From: an uncultured Collinsella sp.
GTDB taxonomy: Bacteria; Actinomycetota; Coriobacteriia; Coriobacteriales; Coriobacteriaceae
Assembly: GCA_905208975.1 (NCBI GenBank)
Contig: CAJLRE010000086.1
Span: forward strand, 1-5,898
Length of the DNA stretch: 5,898 bases
Direction of reading: 5' to 3'
Under the pieces are notes generated by a model. That model was not told the DNA's origin. It made no database searches and saw nothing but the letters and a program-made list of their open reading frames with translations. Of this stretch, positions 1-5,898 are shown piece by piece; the first letter of the stretch is position 1, and every line of letters begins with the position of its first letter. Both the position numbers and the translations under genes were made by a program.

Positions 1-38
1 TCGGTGGTGTCGGTACCATCGGTGGTGTCGGTACCATC
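1..38 (-). repeat. 18-bp tandem repeat in the rodZ tail
   Basis: The plus-strand unit TCGGTGGTGTCGGTACCA occurs twice without mismatch (1-18 and 19-36) and begins again at 37-38. On the coding strand it encodes repeating DGTDTT. The array touches the window edge, so the true copy number is unknown. It lies after the DUF4115-like domain, in the extracytoplasmic tail. Confidence 0.9.
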
Positions 39-1418
39 AGAACTTTCACCATTCTCGGAACCAGTCGTCTCCTTCTTGGGAACGGTGATCGTCACACGCG
101 CCACGCCCGAGGTCTTGGTATCGTAACGGACCTTTTCGCCGTTCTTGGTAACGGTGACATCGGAAGGCTTGGACGTGGTGATCTCGATCGAGGACTCAGG
201 CGTGTACTCCTGCTCAAAGGGGCCAGTCGCCTGGGCGCCATAGACCGACTTGCCATCGACCTTGACCTCAATCCAGGCGGTCTTTCCCTTGGCAACGGAG
301 ACCTTGACCTTCGTTACCTCGTTTTCTTCCTTTTTAGCCGTCGTCTTGGCGGCGTCCGAATCAGTCGACTCGTCAGTCGGCTCATCGGTGTCTTCGTCCT
401 CGTCGACCGTTTCGGTCTTCTTAGAAGACTTCTTGGTCGTCGTCTTGGTAACAGCGGGCGTCTCGGGCGTGGTCTCGGGCGTCGAAGATGCGCAGCCGCG
501 CAGAAGTACCACGATGAGCACGATCAGCAGCAACGCCACGGCACCGATACCGGCGTAGACGATACGCGGATCGAGCCCGTTGTTTTGAGGAGCACGGGAA
601 CCGCCGCGTCCACGACTGGAACTGCTGCGGCCGCCTCCCTGAGGCATACGGCCACGATTGCTATCGGAACGGCCGCAATAGCCACCCTGGCCCTGAAGGC
701 TGCGCTGACCCGAGCGGGGCGCAAGTTCACCGCGGCCTTGATAGCCACGCTGGCCCGCACGCGGAGCCGAAGAGCGCTGGCCATACGGCTGTGGTTGAGA
801 GCGAAGACGCGGCGTCACCTGCGTGGTATCGGCGTCCGCATAGCCACTGCGAGAGCGTCCGGTGGAGATACCACGGTGACCGCGATCGGAATAGCCGCCG
901 TCGCCGTAGCCGGCACGAGGGTCACGCGCCACGCCGCGGGCAGCGGGAAGCGCACGGTCCTCGGGCATCGGCGTACTGCGGAACCGGTCACGCTGCGAGC
1001 GAATCTCCTCGCCCGAACCCGTCTCGGTAATATAACCGGCCTGCTGAGGACGCTGTCCATAGCGAGTCGAACGACCGCCCTGAACCATCAGAAAGCGCCC
1101 GTTATCGACAGAGGAACGCGAATTGACGTAGCCGGCGGCGTCCTGGAAACGACCGCCCTGCTGCGACGTCTCGCGTTCGTATGCCATCAGTTCGTCAAAG
1201 TAGGCATTGACGACCTCGCGCGGATTGAGGCCCAAAAAACGAGCATAGCTCGAAATCATGCCCTGCGCATAGCCGCGCGGCGGCATCGAAGCAAAGTTAC
1301 CGGTCTCGAAAAACTCGATGATCTGCGGCCTGATTTTGATGGTGTTGGCGACCTGCTGAATGGAAAGGCCCATTCGGCGACGCTGCTCGAGCAGCATGTC
1401 ACCAAAGCGTGCAGCCAT
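1..1418 (-). CDS. rodZ: RodZ-like protein: HTH, one membrane helix, DUF4115 domain (3' end outside window)
   Basis: At least 472 codons are open from the ATG at 1418 to the window edge; no stop is reached. Residues 1-80 form the RodZ-type helix-turn-helix: LEQRRRMGLSIQQVANTIKI, then TGNFASMPPRGYAQGMISSY and ARFLGLNP. In RodZ this domain faces the cytoplasm and binds MreB. Residues 90-283 are a disordered Gly/Arg/Ser/Gln/Tyr-rich linker with no lysine. A single membrane helix lies at about 286-306 (IVYAGIGAVALLLIVLIVVLL). Outside it comes a Thr/Glu/Asp/Lys-rich stalk (310-365), then a beta-rich domain resembling DUF4115/RodZ_C at about 368-447 (TAWIEVKVDGKSVY, VTVTKNGEKVRYD). A repetitive Asp/Thr/Gly tail runs off the window. 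The role is probably cell-shape or envelope organisation, but whether this organism has MreB is unknown. The domain order makes the family call strong; the cytoplasmic linker is long for the family. Confidence 0.9.
   Translation of the reverse strand, partial: MAARFGDMLLEQRRRMGLSIQQVANTIKIRPQIIEFFETGNFASMPPRGYAQGMISSYARFLGLNPREVVNAYFDELMAYERETSQQGGRFQDAAGYVNSRSSVDNGRFLMVQGGRSTRYGQRPQQAGYITETGSGEEIRSQRDRFRSTPMPEDRALPAARGVARDPRAGYGDGGYSDRGHRGISTGRSRSGYADADTTQVTPRLRSQPQPYGQRSSAPRAGQRGYQGRGELAPRSGQRSLQGQGGYCGRSDSNRGRMPQGGGRSSSSRGRGGSRAPQNNGLDPRIVYAGIGAVALLLIVLIVVLLRGCASSTPETTPETPAVTKTTTKKSSKKTETVDEDEDTDEPTDESTDSDAAKTTAKKEENEVTKVKVSVAKGKTAWIEVKVDGKSVYGAQATGPFEQEYTPESSIEITTSKPSDVTVTKNGEKVRYDTKTSGVARVTITVPKKETTGSENGESSDGTDTTDGTDTT
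460..483 (-). repeat. 12-bp tandem repeat in the rodZ membrane-proximal stalk
   Basis: Plus-strand GTCTCGGGCGTG (460-471) is followed by GTCTCGGGCGTC (472-483), with one mismatch at the last base. It encodes PETTPETP just outside the membrane helix. This is a small coding repeat typical of a flexible extracellular stalk. Confidence 0.7.
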
Positions 1419-4195
1419 CAGAATCCTCCAAACTCACGATCTTCACGTGCCATCTCGGCGTCGACAGATTCCAGCGCGGCAAGCCCCTCCTCGTCCAACA
1501 GGACCTCGCGCGGCTTGGAACCGTCGGGCGGGCCGACGACACCCTTTTCTTCCAGCATGTCCATAATACGCCCGGCACGCGCATAGCCAACCTTCAGGCG
1601 GCGTTGCAGGCCAGATGTGGAGCCCAGCTGCGATTCCACCACAATATGGGCGGCTTCCCAAATGAGCGGATCATCGTCTTGCGGCTCGGCGACTCCGGTG
1701 CGGACAATGCCGCCGCCACCAGCCATGGACATGGAAGCGGGCGCCACGGCGGACAGAATCTCCTCGTGGTAGTCGGGCTCGCTCTGCGACTTGACGAACT
1801 CGACAATCTCGTTGATTTCGTCGTCCGAGACAAAGCAGCCCTGGATACGGCGGGGCTTGCCCCAGTCGACCTTGGAGAACAGCATGTCGCCCAAACCGGT
1901 GAGCTTCTCGGCACCCATCTGGTCGATGATGACGCGCGAGTCGATGCCCGTGGCGACGTTAAAGGCGATGCGGTTGGTGATGTTGGCCTTGATAAGGCCC
2001 GTCACCACGTTGGAGCTGGGGCGCTGCGTGGCAACGATAAGGTGAATACCGGCGGCGCGGCCCAGCTGTGCAATACGCACGATCGAGGCCTCGACATCCT
2101 TACCGGCGACCATCATCAGGTCAGAGAGCTCGTCAATGATAATGACCAGGTAGGGCATCTTTTGCGGCGGATTGTCGTAATGCTCAAACTCGCCAGCAGC
2201 CTGCTTTTCGTTGTAGGTCGAGATCTTACGCACGTTGAGACGCTCGAAGACCTTCAGGCGACGCTCCATCTCGGACACAGCCCATTGCAGAGCGCTCGCG
2301 GCCTGCTTGGGCTCGGTCACCACGGGCACATAGAGATGCGGCAGACCGTTATAGCCCGCAAGCTCGACGCGCTTGGGGTCGACCATGATCAGGCGAACGT
2401 CCTCGGGAAGGGCGCGCATGAGCAAGGTCGTGATGATGGAGTTGATCATCACCGACTTACCAGAACCGGTCGTACCGGCAATCAACAGGTGAGGCATCTT
2501 GGCGAGGTCGGCGACAACCGGCGTGCCCTCGGCGTCGCGGCCGATGGCGAGCTCGAGCGGACCGCCCTTCACATAGGGCAGCACGTCGCCCAGATTGACG
2601 TTCTGGCGCTTGCGGTTGGGAATCTCGATACCAACGAGAGAGGTGCCGGGGATCGGGGCAAAGATACGAACCGACTGGGCGGCGAGCGAAAGCGCAATAT
2701 CGTCCTCGAGGCTCGAAATCTTGCTCACGCGCTCGCCCTCGCCAGGTTGCAGCTTAAAGGTCGTCACCGTGGGGCCGGCGATCCAGCCGACCACGCGGGC
2801 ACTGCGGCCAAACTCAAGCAAGGTGGATTGCAGTGACTCAGCGGTCTGCTCCAGCTCCTTATCCGAAGACGCGGCAGAAGCCGACTGCGGGTTGGCATGT
2901 AGGATTTCGAGCGGCGGAAGCTTGAGGCCGTCCTCTTCTTCGCCCTCGTTATCTGCGGCGCCGCCGTCCGCTCCCCCATCACGAGCCGCAGCCGATTCGA
3001 CAGCACTCGTGGCAGGCGCATCGGCAACCTTGGGATGCTTTAAGAAGTCGGGAATCTGAGGTGCGGCCGAAACAGGGTTCACGGCAAACGGCGGCTCGGA
3101 CTCGTCAACCTTGTCCGGATCGTCCTCCATCGAAAGCTGTCCAGTGACCTGACCGCGCTTGGCGTGGCGACGCGGCAGCAAGGTTGTCTTGGCGGTCTCG
3201 AGCGGAGCCTCGTCGTCCTCGTCGTCACCCTCGGTGAGCTCAATCTCGCTATCGGACCAAGACGGGTCGGGCTCGCTTGTGTTGAGCTTGGGCGCAGCCT
3301 TGCCCTTCTTGGCATGGCGGCGCGGCAGCAGCGTGGTCTTGGCGCGCTCGGCTTCAACCGACTCGGATACGTCGACAAATGGGTCATCGTCCTCGTCGTC
3401 ATCCAAAACCGGGTCGACATCGCCACCCATGACCGTGGTCACCGCGGCGTCAGTCCCCTTCTGGCGCAGAATGCTCAGGTGCGGACGAGCGACGCCGGGA
3501 ACAGACAGGGCCTCTTCATCGCCCCACGGGCTCGCATTGACATCGGCACGTCGACGCTCGGCAAAATCGGCAGCGCGATCGCGTGCGGAGCGCAAAACGC
3601 CACCCACCGAAAAGCCGATAATGACCAAACCAACGACGACAAGCCCCAGCAAGACAACCATGGCGATAGGTTTACCCAGGGCGTTTTGCAAGGCACTTGC
3701 GATAAAGGCGCCAATGTAGCCGCCCGACACGGAAAGGTTCTGCGGCGTAAACATAAGGTCGCACGAATCGCTCGTGCCCGGCACCATCAGCGAAAGAATG
3801 GAGACGACGGCGATAAAGACCAAGGCGCCGCCCGCAACAGAGCGCACGTTGAGCGGCGAGTCCTCACCCAAAAAGAGCGTGGCGGCAAACAGCAAGATGA
3901 CGATCGGCAGCACGTAGGCGCCCAGACCAAAGCCCAGGTGGTAGAAACCGGCAACCGCAGCCGTCACGGGCGCTGTTGCCGGAGAGATCACGGCAATGAA
4001 GGACGCGATCGCCAAAACGGCGATGACCACACCGGCGATATCGCGATTGGCCGAAGGCTCGACCAAGGGCTCAAAATCGTCGAAGTCTGCCTCATGGCCC
4101 TTATTGGCACGAAGATGGGAACCGGCACCCTTAGCAGATGCCGGTTGGTTGTTGGCCTTATTGCCTTTGGCGTTTTGTGCAGATCCGCGCGCCAA
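1418..4195 (-). CDS. ftsK: FtsK/SpoIIIE-family septal DNA translocase
   Basis: This 925-residue membrane-anchored ATPase would pump chromosomal DNA through the closing division septum. The N-terminus is basic and disordered (1-50). Hydrophobic segments follow at about 53-71, 85-109, 119-138 and 158-198, giving a membrane domain of four or five passes. A long acidic, low-complexity linker spans about 205-425. The motor starts at LPPLEIL (426-432) with the alpha domain. The RecA-like beta domain has Walker A GTTGSGKS (574-581) and Walker B IIIDE with Asp688 and Glu689, then ATQRPSSNVVTGLIKANI. The C-terminal gamma winged helix (about 842-905) contains QRRLKVGYARAGR and GSKPREVLL, the module that reads orienting DNA motifs in this family. 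Translation most likely starts at a TTG with a strong ribosome binding site; no ATG or methionine occurs again until about residue 137, which is past the first membrane segments. The linker carries an exact 12-residue repeat at 285-296 and 335-346. The stop codon overlaps the start of the RodZ-like gene. Confidence 0.96.
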   Translation of the reverse strand: MARGSAQNAKGNKANNQPASAKGAGSHLRANKGHEADFDDFEPLVEPSANRDIAGVVIAVLAIASFIAVISPATAPVTAAVAGFYHLGFGLGAYVLPIVILLFAATLFLGEDSPLNVRSVAGGALVFIAVVSILSLMVPGTSDSCDLMFTPQNLSVSGGYIGAFIASALQNALGKPIAMVVLLGLVVVGLVIIGFSVGGVLRSARDRAADFAERRRADVNASPWGDEEALSVPGVARPHLSILRQKGTDAAVTTVMGGDVDPVLDDDEDDDPFVDVSESVEAERAKTTLLPRRHAKKGKAAPKLNTSEPDPSWSDSEIELTEGDDEDDEAPLETAKTTLLPRRHAKRGQVTGQLSMEDDPDKVDESEPPFAVNPVSAAPQIPDFLKHPKVADAPATSAVESAAARDGGADGGAADNEGEEEDGLKLPPLEILHANPQSASAASSDKELEQTAESLQSTLLEFGRSARVVGWIAGPTVTTFKLQPGEGERVSKISSLEDDIALSLAAQSVRIFAPIPGTSLVGIEIPNRKRQNVNLGDVLPYVKGGPLELAIGRDAEGTPVVADLAKMPHLLIAGTTGSGKSVMINSIITTLLMRALPEDVRLIMVDPKRVELAGYNGLPHLYVPVVTEPKQAASALQWAVSEMERRLKVFERLNVRKISTYNEKQAAGEFEHYDNPPQKMPYLVIIIDELSDLMMVAGKDVEASIVRIAQLGRAAGIHLIVATQRPSSNVVTGLIKANITNRIAFNVATGIDSRVIIDQMGAEKLTGLGDMLFSKVDWGKPRRIQGCFVSDDEINEIVEFVKSQSEPDYHEEILSAVAPASMSMAGGGGIVRTGVAEPQDDDPLIWEAAHIVVESQLGSTSGLQRRLKVGYARAGRIMDMLEEKGVVGPPDGSKPREVLLDEEGLAALESVDAEMAREDREFGGF
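1424..1429 (-). promoter_or_regulatory. rodZ ribosome binding site within the ftsK 3' end
   Basis: The minus strand reads GGAGGA, 5 bases before the ATG at 1418. It forms the codons for the penultimate glycines of FtsK (Gly-Gly-Phe-stop). Together with the TGATG stop/start overlap at 1416-1420 it fixes the rodZ start and indicates translational coupling. Confidence 0.85.
3158..3193 (-). repeat. FtsK linker motif, copy 2 (AKTTLLPRRHAK)
   Basis: This encodes residues 335-346 of FtsK, followed by Arg-Gly. It is the second exact protein copy of the motif. It is preceded by the acidic run DDEDDE (residues 324-329), so both copies share an acidic-then-basic layout. The sequence between the copies is not similar, so only the motif itself is retained. 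Confidence 0.9.
3308..3343 (-). repeat. FtsK linker motif, copy 1 (AKTTLLPRRHAK)
   Basis: This encodes residues 285-296 of FtsK, followed by Lys-Gly. It is identical in protein sequence to the copy exactly 150 bases (50 codons) further along the gene. It differs from that copy at five of 36 bases, all silent. An acidic run (DDDEDDD, residues 265-271) precedes it. Confidence 0.9.
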
Positions 4196-4196
4196 A

Positions 4197-5867
4197 CTAA
4201 ACCTCCATGACGACCGGGATGATCATCGGGCGAGTGCGCGTACGGCTCCAGATAAAGTTGGAGAGCGAGTCGCGCACGGCCTTGCGAATGGCGTCGGAAC
4301 CGCTGCTGGTAAAGCTGAACTTGCCCTTCTCGATCGTCTTCATGATGGACGCGGAGGCATCCTCGGAGAACTGGTCGTCGATGGCAAACGAAACGCCGCG
4401 GCCCGAGAACTCGATGGCCTCGATCTTCTTGTGCTTGAGCGAGACGATGGCGACAGCCGTAACCATACCGTCGTTGGCGAGCTTCTGGCGATCGCGCAGG
4501 ACGATGGGGTCGGTATCGCCGATGCGCAGACCGTCGACGTAGACGACGCCGGACTCGACGGGCGTGCCGCGCTTGACGATACCACCGCGCATCTCGAGCG
4601 TGTCGCCGTTATCGAGGATAAAGATATGATCGTCCTTGATGCCCATCTTGCGGGCCAGCTGGGCATGGGCGCGAAGATGCACGGCCTCACCGTGAACCGG
4701 CATAAAGTACGTGGGCTTGGCCATGGCCATCAGGAGCTTGAGCTCCTCCTGGCTACCGTGACCCGAGACGTGGACGAGAGCGCGGTTCTTATCCCACACG
4801 TCGCAGCCGAGCTTGGCCAGGCTGTTGACGACCTGCTGGACGGCCTTCTCGTTGCCAGGAACGGGAGTTGCCGAGAGGATAACGGTATCGCCCTCGTGAA
4901 TGGAGAGCGTCTTGTGCTCGCCATTGGCCATGCGGGACAGGGCCGACAGCGGCTCGCCCTGCGAACCAGTGCACATGACGACGATCTTGTCGTCAGGCAG
5001 GTTATCGATATCGAAGGCATCGATGATATCGGCATCATCGATGTTGAGGTAGCCCAGCTCGCGTGCCACGCGGGTGTTGGTGAGCATGGAACGACCGGTC
5101 ACGACGACCTTACGGCCGCACTTGCGGGCGGCGTCGCAGATCTGCTGCAGACGATGGATGTGGCTCGAGAATGACGCAACGAACACGCGACCCGGGGCGT
5201 TCTTGATGGCGTGCAACAGGTTGGGACCAACCTCGGCCTCGGACTTGGTAAAGCCGGGAACCGTGGCATTGGTGGAGTCGGAAAGCAGCAGGTCGATGCC
5301 CTGCTTGGCAAAACGGCTGATAGCGGCATAGTCGGGCGTGACACCGTCGATGGGCGTCTGGTCGAGCTTAAAGTCGCCGGTGTGCATAACGGTGCCCTGG
5401 TTGGTGCGGATGAACACGCCTAGAGCGCCCGGGATGGAGTGCGTCATCGAGAAGAAGTCGAGCGAGATGCCACCCAAATTGACGTGGCTGCCGCCCTTGA
5501 CCTCGCGGAACTTGGGTGCACGAATGCGGAACTCGGAGAGCTTGCCCTCGATAAAGCCGAGCGTCAGCTTGCTCGAAAAGATGGGCACCTTGTTGTTGAG
5601 GTCCTGCAGCAGGTACGGAAGCGAACCGGTGTGGTCCTCGTGGCCGTGGGTGACGACGATGCCGCGGAGCTTTTCCTCGTTCTCCAGAACGTAGGTGTAA
5701 TCCGGAAGTACCAGATCGATACCGGGCTGCGAGTCATCGGGGAACATGAGGCCAGCATCGACGAGCACCATGTCGTCGCCGCACTCGAAGACCGTCATGT
5801 TCTTGCCGATGCCATCAAGGCCGCCGAGCGGGATGATCTTCAAGGGAGATGATTTTTTAGCTGCCAT
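4197..5867 (-). CDS. rnj: Ribonuclease J (metallo-beta-lactamase / beta-CASP RNase)
   Basis: This 556-residue protein has the usual full length for RNase J, a cytoplasmic zinc-dependent enzyme. In the family it combines 5'-to-3' exonuclease and endonuclease activity and serves mRNA decay and rRNA maturation. Visible landmarks: PLGGLDGIGKNM near residues 13-24; the metal-binding HGHEDH at 74-79; MTHS with His142; HTGDF with Asp164; SDSTNA at 196-201. The beta-CASP insert follows (GRSM 258-261, GSQGEP 301-306), then SGHGS at 368-372 and PVHGE with His392. A short C-terminal domain ends the protein. All metal ligands expected from the family appear present. The ATG at 5867 fits the family N-terminus, and no in-frame start codon lies in the 31 bases upstream. 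The gene ends in TAG one base before ftsK. One oddity is that the normally conserved GEIGKNM-type loop reads DGIGKNM. Whether the genome carries a second RNase J paralogue cannot be seen here. Confidence 0.96.
   Translation of the reverse strand: MAAKKSSPLKIIPLGGLDGIGKNMTVFECGDDMVLVDAGLMFPDDSQPGIDLVLPDYTYVLENEEKLRGIVVTHGHEDHTGSLPYLLQDLNNKVPIFSSKLTLGFIEGKLSEFRIRAPKFREVKGGSHVNLGGISLDFFSMTHSIPGALGVFIRTNQGTVMHTGDFKLDQTPIDGVTPDYAAISRFAKQGIDLLLSDSTNATVPGFTKSEAEVGPNLLHAIKNAPGRVFVASFSSHIHRLQQICDAARKCGRKVVVTGRSMLTNTRVARELGYLNIDDADIIDAFDIDNLPDDKIVVMCTGSQGEPLSALSRMANGEHKTLSIHEGDTVILSATPVPGNEKAVQQVVNSLAKLGCDVWDKNRALVHVSGHGSQEELKLLMAMAKPTYFMPVHGEAVHLRAHAQLARKMGIKDDHIFILDNGDTLEMRGGIVKRGTPVESGVVYVDGLRIGDTDPIVLRDRQKLANDGMVTAVAIVSLKHKKIEAIEFSGRGVSFAIDDQFSEDASASIMKTIEKGKFSFTSSGSDAIRKAVRDSLSNFIWSRTRTRPMIIPVVMEV
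4201..4206 (-). promoter_or_regulatory. ftsK ribosome binding site that decides a TTG start
   Basis: The minus strand reads GGAGGT, lying in the last sense codons of RNase J (Met-Glu-Val). The GGAGG core is 6 bases from the TTG at 4195, an optimal spacing. This strong site supports the TTG start even though TTG is a weak initiator. Its position inside the upstream coding sequence implies that ftsK translation depends on ribosomes finishing RNase J. Confidence 0.8.
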
Positions 5868-5880
5868 AGGTGAGTGTTGT

Positions 5881-5887
5881 TTCCTTT
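5881..5887 (-). promoter_or_regulatory. Probable ribosome binding site of RNase J
   Basis: On the minus strand these bases read AAAGGAA, 13 bases before the ATG at 5867. This is the only purine-rich Shine-Dalgarno-like stretch in the visible leader. The spacing is longer than ideal, so the assignment is moderate. The promoter must lie upstream, beyond the right edge of the window; the 31 visible leader bases show no convincing -10 element. Confidence 0.5.
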
Positions 5888-5898
5888 CTTCGAAACGG

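Noticed and set aside
485..502. Lipobox-like LLRGC at the end of the RodZ membrane helix (Cys309)
   Set aside because: It follows an internal membrane helix almost 300 residues into the protein, not an N-terminal signal peptide, and Arg precedes Gly-Cys. Lipoprotein processing is not expected.
585..1586. Plus-strand ORF of 333 codons opposite the rodZ linker
   Set aside because: The minus-strand frame gives a coherent HTH, membrane helix and DUF4115 architecture with a strong ribosome binding site. The plus-strand product is Ala/Thr/Arg low complexity, mirrored from the linker.
1409..2836. Plus-strand ORF of 475 codons opposite ftsK
   Set aside because: It lies entirely antisense to the FtsK motor domain, which has unambiguous Walker motifs. 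Its product is a His/Asp/Gly-rich sequence with no recognisable domain. GC-biased codon use removes antisense stops and explains it.
4196..4200. Possible terminator or promoter between RNase J and ftsK
   Set aside because: Only one base separates the stop and the next start. No hairpin followed by a T-run is visible at either gene junction.
3996..5174. Plus-strand ORF of 392 codons opposite the RNase J/ftsK junction
   Set aside because: It is antisense to well-supported genes and has no family-like motifs; the composition is that of a reversed high-GC gene. The 348-codon ORF at 3164-4210 is rejected for the same reason.
5868..5898. Leader with a TTCGAA palindrome as a possible operator
   Set aside because: A six-base palindrome in 31 bases is expected by chance. 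No longer symmetry or second copy is present, so no regulatory claim is made.

Overview
The window holds three genes, all on the minus strand and packed head to tail as one operon. In transcription order they are a ribonuclease J (5867-4197), an FtsK/SpoIIIE-type DNA translocase (4195-1418) and a RodZ-like membrane protein (1418 to beyond base 1, so 3'-truncated by the window edge). A 31-base leader lies upstream of the first gene. There is no non-coding stretch longer than that, and I see no RNA gene, mobile element, CRISPR array or terminator.

The DNA is GC-rich with strong third-position GC bias. That bias produces many long spurious antisense ORFs. The proteins and the gene order (RNase J, FtsK/SpoIIIE, RodZ/DUF4115) suggest an actinobacterium of the Coriobacteriia, perhaps Collinsella or a relative. 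This is an inference from general knowledge; no search was run. In Bacillus the same neighbourhood (spoIIIE, then a rodZ-like gene) continues into pgsA, cinA and recA, so those are the genes I would expect past the left edge.

Both junctions are extremely tight. The RNase J stop and the ftsK TTG start are separated by one base. The ftsK stop and the rodZ start overlap by one base (TGATG). In each case a strong Shine-Dalgarno sequence sits inside the last codons of the upstream gene, which implies a single mRNA and translational coupling. Functionally the operon joins RNA turnover (RNase J), chromosome clearance at the septum (FtsK) and cell-shape or envelope organisation (RodZ).

The catalytic and folded domains are ordinary. 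The unusual parts are the disordered ones: an exactly repeated 12-residue motif in the FtsK linker whose nucleotide differences are all silent; a roughly 190-residue Arg/Gly/Tyr-rich, lysine-free cytoplasmic linker in the RodZ-like protein; a near-total switch from Arg to Lys across its membrane segment; and a repetitive Asp/Thr/Gly tail after its C-terminal domain. I found no evidence of a new defence, mobile or RNA-based system.
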